Assembly (NCBI GenBank): GCA_963930775.1
Contig: OZ005702.1
Coordinates: 4,712,001-4,776,000 of the forward strand
DNA length: 64,000 nucleotides
Source of the DNA: Cliona cf. orientalis
Taxonomy: Eukaryota > Porifera > Demospongiae > Clionaida > Clionaidae
Reading direction: 5' to 3'
The notes beneath the pieces were generated by a model that saw nothing but the letters and a program-made list of their open reading frames with translations, had not been told where the DNA came from and did not search any database. Positions 27,246 to 34,426 of the stretch are shown in pieces; position 1 is the stretch's first letter, and each line of letters opens with the position of its first letter. The position numbers and the translations under genes are program-made.

Positions 27246-30200
27246 AGTTAACTTTGCGGGATGCGGGATGCGGGTTGCGGGTTGCGGGTTGCGGAATCGA
27301 ACGAAATTGCCCTTCTCGGCTTCCATAGCTTGCATGTAGTCAGCGTATCCAATCTGAATCCGGTAGCATCATCACGGTTCATGTTCAAAATATTTCGGCC
27401 ATCAACATATTGCACCTGATTGAGAGCCTTGTAGAATGAAGCACTCCAGTGAGTATCAGGATTAAAACGGAGACTAAATCCTTTTCTTGCTCTACACGAG
27501 GTGATCTTTGCCAAACTTTTATATCGTTTGCTTGAGCGGCGGCGTTTATTACGTGGGATATACAACTCAACCACAGTCCCAAATGCAAATCTTCTGTTGT
27601 AAACCTCTTCCAGATGTTTCTGGATCTTTTTGTAGGTTACTTTATCCTTCAGCTTTGAATTTCCATCAAAGGTAAGTACACTCGTACGCCGCCATGCGTC
27701 CGCTCCCACTTGGTGATCTTCTACGAAAGATTCGATTGTTTCACCAATATTTGGACAGTCTCGTAAGACCGCCAAAAGTATCCCTCCCATGATAGTCTCG
27801 AAACCAGACCGCTCCCACCACAGCGTTTAGTTCTTTCAGGATAAACACGCGGAGGGAGGGTCTGGGAGATTGCCTATATCGTTTTGGATCCCGATTATGC
27901 AAGATATACGTGACGTCACGTATTGGGGTCCGCCCATACGATGTCAAGAGCCAGCCAGTAACGCTCTTTTCGAACGTGTGACGTCACCTGCGTTCTGCAA
28001 TCTGATTGGCCCACCAAGATCTGTGCGCGCGGATCCAAAAAGGTATAGGCAGTCTCCCAGACCCTCCCTCCGCGTGTTTATCCTGAAAGAACTAAACGCT
28101 GCGGTGGGAGCGGTCTGGTTTCGAGACTACTCCCATGATAATATCACCACAGTTCGAGATTTGACGACATCTCGACCACGTTTGACCAGGATGCATTGTT
28201 CAACCATGCAGCCATGATGCAGATGGCGATCGACAACAAAGTCAGCCACTTCAACTGCACTGCACATGCTGTACTAGTACATATCTAGTACATGTAGCTG
28301 TCATTACTAGTACTAGTATAGATACTAATTAAAGATCATTTGGCCACACCCACTAATTTATATTTTTTTTCCTGATTTCTTTAAAAATGGACCGCCAGAT
28401 CCGTGAAACATGAAATCAAATTGGTGTGGCCTGAGCTCCCTTCACCACAAAATTAATGTGGGTGGATTCACCGCAAAAGACAGATGGCCATTGTAGAGGG
28501 AAAAATAGTCAAAAATAATAACAATTCTATCTATTATAACTTCCTTTATAGTTGTAGAGATTAGATAAGATATGTGACTATGGTGTGACCATTCATGTAT
28601 ATATGTGTGAGGTCAGATCACCCGGTTAAGTAGTCACATACAAATGTCTTTACGAAAGAAATCTAGGGCAAGACAATATGTATACTAGGGTCTAGTTGAA
28701 TGCTTAGTAATTATGAGTCACTTATGGAAGTTGGACTTATTGTTAAGGTACCATTAAATTGCGTGGGCGTGAGGTGGGGGATATGACACCTAAACCACAT
28801 CAAAGTCATTAGTGAGGTGCATGTTGTGTAACCACGCCCTTTTAATTGCACAGGTCTCAGGGGTGTGGCTGCTAGAGCCGGAAGTGTTCATTTAATATCC
28901 TCCATGGACCGGAAGCCGAGCCGGAAGGGAGGGGCCAGGCCACGCCCAAAACAGCCCCACCCTGTTCCCCAAGGACCACCATTCTCAATCAAGTGCCTAC
29001 TAACCACCGGATGTCCACCGGAAGCCCACAATCAATCCCAATTAAAACACACAGCTTCCTCAAGGCCAAAACACACACAGACACTTGGAGGCCGTTCTGC
29101 CACACCGCCCACGCAAGAGCTCACCTCATTTCCTGTGTGGGCGGAGTAACAACACGTCATCGCAACCACATCCGCTTCAAACCATCGTCAGCTTCCGTCC
29201 AGCCGTACAGGCCCCTCGATCGCACCGCCGTACAGTGCCTCATTAACAGACATGGCCTCACCTTTGACCTCCTGCCACGCCCCCAAAGCCTCCTCGCGGG
29301 GTTCAAAGGTCACCACCGCTTCCGGGACACGCCCACCTATCGCCGAGGCCAAGTCCCAGGCGCTGATGTCCAAGCACTGGCCCGTGAAGCCACGCCCAAT
29401 CGGAAGCAATAAAACCTGCATTAATGCACACGCACACACTCCACACAGTGCCAGGAACACGCCCACATGCTTAATTAGGCCTAATAAGCTTTTTTTTTTT
29501 TTTTTTTTTTTTTTTTGTCGTTGCGGTTAATAGTTAAGAAAGAATGCTTTGATCTTGCTTTGATGTGGGCAATTACCGGCCTTTTCTTCAGGGGCCACTT
29601 CCGGTCGCTAATTACACGCGCATAATCATCCCTGGCCGATTCTGGACACGCCCACCTTCGACCAAAAGCACTCGTATGGCCTCTTCGGCCACGCCCCTTC
29701 ACGATTCGCTAATTGAATTAGCCATTCCTGACGCTCACGCCCACGCAATTAAATGGTACCTTAATCATTAATTACCTTGCATGCAAGTGTAAGGGATAAT
29801 GCAATCGATTTTGTCTATCATCTGTCGTCAGCAAAGAAATTGCCAGATCTGGAGATCTAGGCGTCTGAGCGACTCAAAAGTAGCTATGGCGTATATCCGT
29901 TGAAAAATTGGTTTTGTATGCTTCGAATCGTTTGCCAAGGCCCACGAGTACTGACAGGCCATCTGAATGCTCAGAAGCCACCAGAAACAGTCTCAGAAGT
30001 TGAAACATTAAAAAAATTTTCCTAGGGGAGCATACCCCCAGACCCCCATAATATAATGATGTTAATGAGCACTACATCATTCTTCGTGGATGGAAAAACA
30101 TACTATAGTCTTTGCCCCACCCCCTTAACTCTGCAATTGTCGTGTTTGCCCCCGCCCCCCTTGACGAAAATCCTAAATGAAATCCTAATATGTATGCATC

Positions 30201-32613
30201 AAGTACTGTATTGCAGTATTAAATTTAAGCATGTCAACTACCGTGAACTAACCAAAAAGCGTCCATCATTAACTGTTTCCTTACATATTATAACAATGTA
30301 TACAGGTGTTTGGTAACTACTCTACACGATGCAAATAGAGTAGATTTGATTGATGAACTTCAACGTGTAGTAACACTTGAACCAATACCAACACACCAAC
30401 CTCTGATTCAGCTAGCTAAACATGATCTTATCTGGTATGGTAGCTACCTAAGGAAGCAGTATGTGGAAATCCTCTTCACCCTAGAAGTATCTGCCAACAA
30501 ATGGCTTCCTTCACCAACACAAAAAATCTTCAACCTAGCCATGATTAAGAAGGAAAAGATTCAAAGAGGAAGAATTGACGATGAATTTGTCCACAAGACA
30601 ATCAGGGGACAAGTTGATGACATTCTTCTAGAAAAGTCTCCCATAGAACTGAAAGACATCTTCAAGAACATTGAAGGAGAGAGAAAGGTGATTTTAATAG
30701 ACGGTGCTCCAGGTAGTGGGAAGAGCACACTGACTGTACACATCTGTCAGCAATGGGGCAGAGGAGAACTATTCACTGAGTTTACTGTTGTGATACTTGT
30801 CCAATTACGAGATCCAAGAGTACAGAGTGCACAGTCAATTGCTGGCTTGCTTCCCTGTGAAAATCACTCAATTGCTGAAGAGGTTGCTGCAGAGATTATG
30901 GCTATCAAGGGCAGTGGTATTCTCTGGATACTGGATGGGTTTGACGAGCTACCATCAAATCTGCAGAAAGACTCAATCATCAGTACACTGATCAGACCAA
31001 ATCTTTACCAGGAGAACCCACTGTCAAAAACTGCAGTGATAGTTACTTCTCGTCCAATCTCATCAGGTGACCTTTGCCCTGTGGTCTCCTCTCGAATTGA
31101 AGTGTTAGGGTTCACTGCTGAGGAGCAGAGACTATTCTTTATCGAGTGTCTCAACAATGATGCAAAAGCTGTGGAGACTCTAATGGAGAAACTTAGCAGC
31201 AATCCAGCCATGGAGGGCAGCTGCTACCTTCCTCTGAATGCTTCCATTGTAGTCCATCTTTACCTTACCGATGGAACCCTCCCTTCCACCATTTATGGCA
31301 TATTTTCTTCCCTTGCCCAGCACTGTCTCTCTCGCTATCTTCATGAACGACAGGGAGTATCTCAAACACTAGCTAGTTTTGAATCCTTCGATGAACTTCC
31401 TGACGAATTACATTCTCCTTTTAAACAGCTCTGTAAACTAGCATTCACTGGTGCTAGGGACGATAAGGTAACTTTTTGTAGCGGTGACATAGAAGCTTTA
31501 GGATCTTCAGACAAGATTTGTGAGCTTGGTCTACTGCAGGCTGTACCTAGTATTGTTTCTCATGGTAGATCATGATCAGTTTATCACATCTTTCTCCACC
31601 TATCCATTCAGGAGATGCTAGCAGCTGTTCATATATCTCGAATGCCAGCCAGTGAGCAAATCTCAACATTTGACTCAATGTTCAATGATGCTCGATGTAG
31701 TGGAGTACTTCAGTTTTATGCAGCGATCACAAAATTCCGTATATCAAGGCCTTTACTCAGCTTAGTACCACGATTCTTGCGTCCTGTCCCTGCAAGTATT
31801 TATGATCTTGTTAGGAAAATTATTCGAAAAAACTCTAAGGCTCTTTTAGTTTCACTTTTGAACTGCTTGTATGAGGCTCAGGACACTGATTTGTGTAAGT
31901 ATGTGGGAGAACAGCTTAGAGACAGGTTATCAATTTTGGATAAAATAATTGAGTCTATATCTGGACTATATCTTCCTTATACATCACTATTACCTCAAGA
32001 CTGCCTCTCCATTGGCTACTTCCTGGCTTCCATTGCAATTAGTTATCAAGGCAGATTCTCAGTTAACCTTAGCTACCATTCCTTAAGTGATACCAGCATA
32101 AAGATCCTCATGCAAAGTCTTTGCAGGAGCCTGAATCCTCAAAGTGAAATAACTGGTCGTATTGACACTTACATAGGCTATAACGGGATCACTGGATTAG
32201 GGACTTCATACATAGCTGACACATTAAGAACTATTAGAGCACTGAGAAGTCTGATTCTATGGGGAAATCCAATTGGTGATAAAGGACTACAGTACATTGC
32301 AGAGGCCCTAACAACCAACACAACACTTACTGAACTAAGTTTGAGAGAATGCAGACTAAGAATCACGGAAGAAAGTGGTCCCGCACTCATTAAAATGCTG
32401 CAGAGAAACAAAACTTTAAGAGAACTTGACTTGTCATGGAATGAATTAGCCACGTCAGACAATGCAGCATCAATAAATTTTATCGTAGAGGGTCTCAAGA
32501 TGAACACCACTCTCAAAGTAATGGATTTACGCTCTTGTGACATTACAGATGAAGATATACATTTGATTCAGAGTAGTACCTCAACATGCAAGATACGTTA
32601 TGTTATGGAATGA
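12587..32613 (+). CDS. NLR unit C: DEATH-NACHT-LRR, one in-frame TGA
   Basis: Exon 1 (12587-12879) starts at an ATG and encodes a single Death domain ending WRDKFGLDATYR at CAG|gtgagc. Exon 2 (30306-32613) begins after tgtatacag and completes YRCLVTTLHDAN, so the intron phase equals that of unit B. It encodes NACHT (GAPGSGKST, WILDGFDELP, VIVTSRP), a helical linker and LRR_RI repeats (LRSLILWGNPIGDKGL, LRELDLSWNELATSD), stopping at 32611-32613. The intron is 17,426 bases. The only break is a TGA at 31573-31575, produced by a 6-base tandem duplication (GATCAT GATCAG) absent from B. The frame is otherwise open on both sides. It is either a recently disabled allele or encodes a DEATH-NACHT protein lacking LRRs. 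Probable role: intracellular immune receptor. Confidence 0.7.
13227..13634. mobile_element. TACCCC-ended miniature element, copy 1
   Basis: It starts TTACCCCGTGCACATGCGCA and near its right end has GTGCGCGGGGTA, the inverse of the start. The following TGTGCTCTATAGAGCTCTAG is shared with copy 2. Internal matches to copies 2 and 3 include AAAGCAATCGG..TTGTC and AAATCGCCAGATCT. It lies in the C intron. Confidence 0.6.
13634..14502 (-). pseudogene. Ulp1-like (C48) cysteine peptidase domain, two in-frame stops
   Basis: The minus-strand exon 14502-14173 encodes INWWIEALGLSQSDKEVL, INAAQILLSAQFP and LSIQIHHI, the front half of a Ulp1-like fold. Its donor gtagag joins at phase 1 to exon 14112-about 13634. 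That exon has the catalytic His (THHWICSC), Asp (VQVVDSLG) and Cys (TIDCGLFSIAFA), then KKMREHLSTCFRNG and the start of a PHD-like finger (YCICQMPEEYNEFMISCC). Stops TAG (13988-13990) and TAA (13931-13933) interrupt the second exon, the latter two residues before the expected catalytic-site Gln/Gly region. In the family this domain cleaves SUMO-like isopeptides, often in transposon-borne genes. All triad residues are visible, but the reading frame is dead unless the stops are artefacts. Confidence 0.6.
14581..14680 (-). pseudogene. Degenerate AT-hook-like exon module (fragment)
   Basis: Minus-strand RSTHGHAAVKLGSN matches the conserved RSTRGRAAKR end of the neighbouring modules. The donor position reads AATG|gcaagt, a GC instead of GT. 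It may be the second half of the module at 15086-15139, separated by an inserted repeat. Confidence 0.4.
14870..15086 (+). repeat. Interspersed repeat R1, copy 1
   Basis: CAGAAGCCACCAGAAGCAGT, AATTTTCCTGGGGGGAGCAT, CTTAACTCTGTGATTGTCG and CCTTGACAAAAATCCTAAAT occur in the same order and orientation at 29960-30185. A C-run (about 22) lies at 15037-15058. It interrupts an exon module on the other strand. Confidence 0.65.
15086..15139 (-). pseudogene. AT-hook-like exon module, truncated by repeat R1
   Basis: After acceptor aatgtag it reads IKTGKHSAIASPDLPDSQ on the minus strand and then runs into repeat R1. This is the front half of the SLDLPDS..RSTRGR module. Confidence 0.45.
15466..15576 (-). 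CDS. AT-hook-like exon module
   Basis: 111-base minus-strand exon between ctctag and the donor G|gttagt, both phase 1. It encodes GVLASLDLSGSQLATPSV followed by RSTRGRPAKKDAS. The RGRP core with flanking basic residues is a canonical AT-hook, which binds the minor groove of AT-rich DNA. This is the best match to an AT-hook among the modules. Its neighbours are sister modules, and the Ulp1-like exons lie downstream. Confidence 0.5.
15645..16250. mobile_element. TACCCC-ended miniature element, copy 2
   Basis: It starts TTACCCTGCGCGCATGTGCA and its right end has TACGCGCGGGGTA plus the shared TGTGCTCTATAGAGCTCTAG. It ends at the exon module 16251-16372, exactly where the splice donor should be. 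Confidence 0.6.
16251..16372 (-). pseudogene. AT-hook-like exon module without its donor
   Basis: Acceptor gtacgtag, then KTGKPSVIPSLDLPDSQ and KSARGRAAKRNSAN on the minus strand, followed by an immediate TAG contributed by the adjacent miniature element. The sister exons use AACTG|gtcagt here. The insertion therefore probably removed the donor. Confidence 0.5.
16548..16771. mobile_element. Miniature element with TACCGTATTTCTTC inverted ends
   Basis: TACCGTATTTCTTCTAAAAA at the left is mirrored by TTTTTAGAAGAAATACGGTA at the right. Internal ATTCGGC words are also inverted. About 224 bases, non-coding. A truncated exon module (AVKLGSN|gtaagt, about 16435-16470) flanks it. Confidence 0.75.
17097..17208 (-). 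CDS. AT-hook-like exon module
   Basis: It encodes KPSIMPSQDLPDSERTAP and RSTRGRAAKREAELT, ending AACTG|gtcagt. The acceptor I can see (ATAAAG|AATC) is not in the same phase as its sisters, so there may be a one-base change at the 5' side. Confidence 0.45.
17277..17360 (-). CDS. Small exon of the Ulp1/AT-hook gene
   Basis: Acceptor gaatgcag, then GSKKGQASNVPESQE, ending KRAAA|gtaagt. The start GSKK.Q matches the start of the Ulp1 exon at 14502 (GSKKDQESG), so it appears to be a duplicate of that exon's front end. Confidence 0.4.
17431..17540 (-). pseudogene. Degenerate AT-hook-like exon module
   Basis: TNKIGKPGAKASPDLPDSSP, then a small deletion inside the RSTRGR region shifts the frame. The donor reads gcaagt. 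It is closest to the fragments at 14581-15139. Confidence 0.45.
17930..18028 (-). CDS. AT-hook-like exon module
   Basis: 99 bases between aaaccag and AACTG|gtcagt, phase 1 at both ends. It encodes ILVSLDLPDPPQTAPSV and RSTRGRASKRDTVLT. Symmetric phase allows it to be duplicated or skipped without changing the frame. It is the most 5' of the well-preserved modules in transcription order. Confidence 0.5.
18313..18668. repeat. Three tandem copies of a 119-base unit
   Basis: Units start at 18313, 18432 and 18551 with ATTCTACACACAATACAGAC and are almost identical (single-base differences such as AAAATTG/ATAATTG/AAAGTTG). The near-identity indicates a recent expansion. It lies in an intron of the minus-strand gene. 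Confidence 0.9.
18718..18810 (-). CDS. Basic/acidic exon of the Ulp1/AT-hook gene
   Basis: 93 bases, acceptor ttatttcag and donor GATG|gtatgt, phase 1-1 as in the modules downstream. It encodes KRTPKRIHINRITVSDL followed by SSSLSSDESEED. No known domain; low-complexity charged linker. A Lys/Glu-rich stretch at about 18868-18985 (REKQNKKKALQKEE) may be the preceding exon. Confidence 0.45.
18984..19165. repeat. Partial copy of the Harbinger-like miniature element
   Basis: GCACCTATCAATTGCATGCC followed by CCCCACTACCCCCC and GGGGATTTGACC matches one end of the element at 53679-54031. The other end is not clearly present. Confidence 0.45.
19481..20275 (-). repeat. Coding minisatellite of 27- and 33-base units
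   Basis: CAGTCTCAGCACCGGCCA-type units alternate as 27 and 33 bases, giving a 60-base higher-order period. Both lengths are multiples of three, so every frame stays open. Minus-strand translations are QREQSQHRPEGGGEQS, ESSLSTGQREGESS and AVSAPARGRGRA. It lies between the KRG-rich segment and the PHD finger of the minus-strand gene. A 4-base insertion near 20138-20142 changes the frame used before it to another one. Confidence 0.85.
21664..22833. repeat. 1.17 kb palindrome with a GCGGGAT hairpin at its centre
   Basis: The left arm (about 21664-22060, from TACTCTGTGAGTGTCCAACT) is the inverse of the right arm (about 22437-22833). The centre (22165-22265) is a second small inverted element, GAGCTTGAGTGCGGGATGCG mirrored, with heptamer repeats. 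Part of the right arm is repeated directly at 22845-23090 (CAGACCTCGGGCCCAGGCAG). Confidence 0.8.
22845..23090 (+). repeat. Direct duplication of the palindrome's right arm
   Basis: It matches about 22495-22745 nearly base for base (CTCGGGCCCAGGCAGAACGC to TTATTTTATGGA) and ends where LINE similarity begins. Confidence 0.8.
23093..23644 (+). CDS. LINE ORF1 protein, 5' truncated
   Basis: The frame is open from just after a TAG at 23090-23092 and has no upstream ATG, so the 5' end is missing. It encodes a short coiled coil (IQTQIRQLETSVSNHQRLFE) followed by an RRM-like core (NMVVIGIEES, RPILAIFQNVNEKRAVI) and a basic C-terminal part (RNKLWVNRAPISEDML). This is the usual layout of the nucleic-acid-binding ORF1 of L1-like and related elements. 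It ends CAA TAG at 23642-23644, in the same frame as ORF2. Confidence 0.65.
   Translation, partial: LLEATQTIQTQIRQLETSVSNHQRLFERKERESRENNMVVIGIEESLDSEESETTLNVINEFLESKMKITSVKAVQARRLGRRNPHQSQATPKSRPILAIFQNVNEKRAVIAKRAALAGTRVFLKDDLTKEQLQAERQLLNTRKKLLQHPNFQGKKITVYRNKLWVNRAPISEDMLRTAGISQ
23645..27163 (+). CDS. LINE ORF2: endonuclease and reverse transcriptase
   Basis: Open from the codon after the ORF1 stop to TAA at 27161-27163. The AP-type endonuclease starts with ICTWNINGL upstream of the first ATG (23708), followed by LLSETWL, TGDFNART and SDHCPLDL. The reverse transcriptase has NYRGITLLPVLSK, FVDFAKAFDSV, KGVKQGCNLSPLLF and LLFADDLVLLADS. A C-terminal Cys/His knuckle (CWFCQNSL..CHFLFDC) is present and there is no RNase H. 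All key residues are present and the frame is unbroken, so the enzyme may be functional. The first ATG would drop the catalytic Asn of WNIN. The 3' end has a short UTR and an (ATT)n tail (27215-27241). The clade was not assigned. Confidence 0.85.
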   Translation, partial: EIGQESHHDIKICTWNINGLTMDKLIDNIEYFTNYDIVLLSETWLKPNHPYNMNIQGYTSVRLSRSCTNRNAKRGSGGLMCYIKNEIKEGIEFLNSACYNFSEDRLWIKLSASYFGFDKDLYVCLVYVTPETSSHQSSRNSVWNILEEEIATFSTFGHVLLTGDFNARTGSLPDYINHDSALHIPLPPDYMVDTPLPRKSEDGVVNNYGRELLNLCIASRLRITNGRIRPDNKGTFTCHTPRGASVVDYAITSEEFLNNVSHFQIGDISSYSDHCPLDLRISTNPGSSFRISRLNMLSKNLLEDVLERMNIHELEDEMELEEETPVRLMHTSVEKLAETFSNIDFCNKVASLKAELSTSPATECAQKFTCLLQDSLQVQNKKKPNTKNTFPRNTWFDEECKEKKKSFKKAAKRVKENPNDSTQRELMWEERRTYKSLIKKKKRLAIAKLHSELMEFKTKNPREFWRKISEVTKEESSTEIPISLEDLKTYFRTLLDGPKSNGNPTNSTPRLENDMLDQPITEEEVTAAVKALKRNKAPGGDGLLPEIFKCFNSQLISFTTALFNKLLDQELYPDSWSTGIIIPIHKKGDKKNPNNYRGITLLPVLSKIFTAIIRDRLIDWAEANGKLNEAQFGFRGGRRTTDPIFILSTAIQAFKKRRKPLYACFVDFAKAFDSVKHNLLWNKLADKGVSTKILNLLQSMYGKASCRVTANNTLSSSFPCRKGVKQGCNLSPLLFSLYISDLESYLETNIAGKIALENLKIQLLLFADDLVLLADSEQGLQHSMNRLDEFCSTWDMQINIQKTNVVIFNKSRNQSTPFFKIGEDTIKYSSNYKYLGITLTENGSNKLAITTLANQTSKALFALMRGASKLSFPKPSLLCHLFDTLVKPVAEYGSEIWGHAHAEELEIIHRKFCKFALGLPRTTTNLACYGELGRYPLVIRRKVQMIKFWLRVHSDWTVSPLVKDACSLATNSSLPWANFIKQILDSTGLSYVWLNPAIVDPQQICTELAERLTDQYKQNWQSDLRETTGKLRTYKLIKKEFKSESYLDLPPHMRVPVARLRTSTHPLRIEIGRYNLPTPIPAEERYCWFCQNSLVEDECHFLFDCSLYDTTQEKSALLNYCSLLNPAFPHLNNVDKWRFISESAATDMHLTYIFSKYVSCAFEHRRSIVSSL
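27794..28129. mobile_element. Mutator-like miniature element, 10-base target duplication
   Basis: Inverted arms of about 98 bases start AGTCTCGAAACCAGACCGCT. The direct repeat CTCCCATGAT flanks it (27784-27793 and 28130-28139). Long arms and a 9-10 base duplication are typical of Mutator-like elements. It is inserted in the decayed minus-strand gene. The ORFs within it are shadows. Confidence 0.85.
28743..29764. mobile_element. TTAA-flanked element, copy 1
   Basis: GGTACCATTAAATTGCGTGG at the left is mirrored by CAATTAAATGGTACC at the right, with TTAA on both sides, as for piggyBac or Kolobok-type insertion. The interior is GC-rich with many CACGCCC words and a T-run at 29491-29516. The inner ORFs (for example 29188-29466, minus) show no known domain. 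A second copy is split at 44286-55483. Confidence 0.7.
29757..29960. repeat. TACCCC-ended miniature element, partial copy 3
   Basis: TTAATTACCTTGCATGCAAG followed by GGGATAATGCAATCG and GCCAGATCTGGAGATCTAGG matches the left part of copies 1 and 2. It has no right end. A fourth fragment, inverted, is at about 33675-33760 (CGTGGACCATGTCCCTCAAT). Confidence 0.5.
29962..30185 (+). repeat. Interspersed repeat R1, copy 2
   Basis: CAGAAGCCACCAGAAACAGT to CTTGACGAAAATCCTAAATG, in the same order as 14870-15086. Confidence 0.65.
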
Positions 32614-34426
32614 CTGTAATAACACAGGAAGTGCCACACCCCCACCATACAAACAAGAATTATAATAATATTATATGGAGTATCAGATTCTGGAGTGACC
32701 TAGGATCTGTATATCCCAACCAGCTGGTATCTCAGATAGGGTATGCATGGAAGAAGATGGATCAGATGTAACCCTTGGTACCAGCCATATATTTTTGTAT
32801 TTCCTGTATTATACTAGTGTGACCAGTTTTTCCCTGTTATCAGTCAATGTTCAGTTTTGAAGTCATTCAGCTGATTCTCTTGTGTATCTTATCTCTCTGC
32901 ATGTGTGTGCACTCTATATTTGCTGCTGAAAATTTTCGTTGTGCATTGAGTAGGCAGCATGGCGATGGTGGCCAAAAAGCTAGGCTCTACCTTAAGGACA
33001 GGTTTAATTACGAGTACTTAATTTTGCGATTTGGCTACCCCTCACATTTTGCTGGTACTAATAATTGCGGAATTGCAAAATATCAACCACACCCACTAAT
33101 TATACAGTTAATTTTCTTTAACAATAGTATTGTTGTATAACCAACAATGTTAATAAGACAATACCACAATTACGCGCCCCCCCCCTTGTACATGCTTAGT
33201 AGGATTGGGTAAAAGTGGGGAGGGGTCTTAAACGCGGGATCGTAACATTTCCGTGTGACGACCATTACCGACCGTCGAACACAACGTGGGCGCGCGATCT
33301 GTCTCTCTTTGGTTGTTTCAACTTTGATGGGGAAAAACGACAAAGTGAAGGCATAATATGACACACATAGCTAGTTCGCTAGCTGTAGCTACTGTTTTTA
33401 TTGGCTTATGGACTCTATTTAGCTGCCAGTCAGGGAGGGGTGGGGGGGGGGGGGGGGGGGGCGTACTGAATCGCGGCTACAGTAGCCAGAAAACTGTGGA
33501 GAAGATACGGACTCGAACTCTATAGACCATGCATATTTGTTTCTAATTAATCGAATTTTAAAATTACGTTTATAAAATATATATTCGTGGGTATTAAGTA
33601 TTGCGATTTTGACATAAATCGCAAAATTTGCAATTAATAGTAGCTACCCGTTATTAAATCTATCCCTAAGGTATTTGTGACACTCGTGGACCATGTCCCT
33701 CAATTTGAAACCTACTGAAGCCAGTTTTTTTGCCACTATCAATTGATTCATTGTGCTTTAATATGAGTCATCTATCTTGAGATAATATAATATTATGGCC
33801 ATTTTTGTGCTCACAACAGTGACGACACAACTGACTATTTCACCCCTTATGCCTTACGTATACATGCCGGGTAATGAAGGCATGGAATATGTGTATCCTA
33901 GAGCTAGTGTACTAGTATGCATGTATTGTCAGGCTTCATTATCAGTATACACACTGATCATGATCATGAGACAACTCCAGGGTTTTATCTGGCCCAAAAG
34001 GGGGTATAACTGATGAGCCACCTTAGCTTGAAGTGCGGGGAGCCAAAGCATAAGATGATAGCTACTAGTGTTTCCAAAAAGCCATCTAAAGCAACATTAA
34101 TTTTCATGAAAGGGGGACCATTGCGGACTTTTTATATCTTACTTCCGGTCAGATCGCGTTTGCATTTGTATTCCTACAGGACACACACTGCTGGGCTTTA
34201 TGCAGATAAACCCATGAACTAGGAGTATAGGTAAATTTTTTGGCCTATAATGCTATTCTCAAATGCTCAAAAATTCCTAATAATGCTCAAGAAGTACACC
34301 TATAATTCCCAATACATTGCCCATTACGCTCAATTTGAACCGACTATAATGTTAACATGAGATATGAGGAGACTTGGTTATACATCGTCAAGAGCTATTG
34401 TAGAGTATAGCTATTTCAATTTTATA
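32614..34426. other. Region between NLR units C and D, no gene
   Basis: 32614-32775 and 33870-33950 resemble the 3' flank of unit B, so they are split 3' UTR. A G-run of about 20 lies at 33441-33461. An inverted fragment of the TACCCC-ended element lies near 33675-33760. Nothing else was recognised. Confidence 0.45.

Larger units (their letters stand above)
21515..27327. mobile_element. 5.8 kb composite element with inverted ends and 6-base direct repeats
   Basis: The left end TATGGAAGCCGAGAAGGGCA runs on through CGTTCGATTCCG into CCGCATCCCG heptamer repeats. The right end is its inverse over about 58-70 bases. GCTTGC lies on both sides (21509-21514 and 27328-27333). Removing the element restores continuity of the minus-strand gene (LTTCK | QNTTPTVQG). 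The interior holds a palindrome, a duplicated segment and a LINE. Confidence 0.75.
19269..28262 (-). pseudogene. Multi-domain transposon-like gene ending in a PHD finger, decayed
   Basis: Minus-strand pieces in order: GCMVEQCILVKRG (about 28220); ESFVEDHQVGADAWRRTSVL to DATGFRLDTLTTCK (27783-27334); TLTTRTDYVNRHNSVLQTTS to ICVGVVKAVP (about 21480-21350); HFSDLLML..IRVDGAMDEGPSHE..TTRSSGSSYLNRVELQNG (to 20744); zinc-ribbon-like CEHPICHSGQPP..CSSCKSVCAGHY (20730-20535); WLNYLLSVLQNRKRGVAKAA (to 20279); repeat tract; PHD finger CATCNCGTC..WIGCDLCNQWYCCAC..FCRKC with TAA at 19269-19271. The pieces resemble an unnamed invertebrate family with transposase-like features. The VDGA.DEGPSH strand could be an RNase-H-fold acidic motif, but that is inference. 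Breaks: a 5.8 kb and a 336-base insertion, apparent one-base shifts near 21345, 20740 and 20534, and TAG at 20276-20278. Two of these shifts lie in A6 runs. Confidence 0.55.

Noticed and set aside
28865-29466. Protein-coding gene in the TTAA element
   Set aside because: Several overlapping frames are open because of GC-rich composition; the second copy does not favour any one frame.
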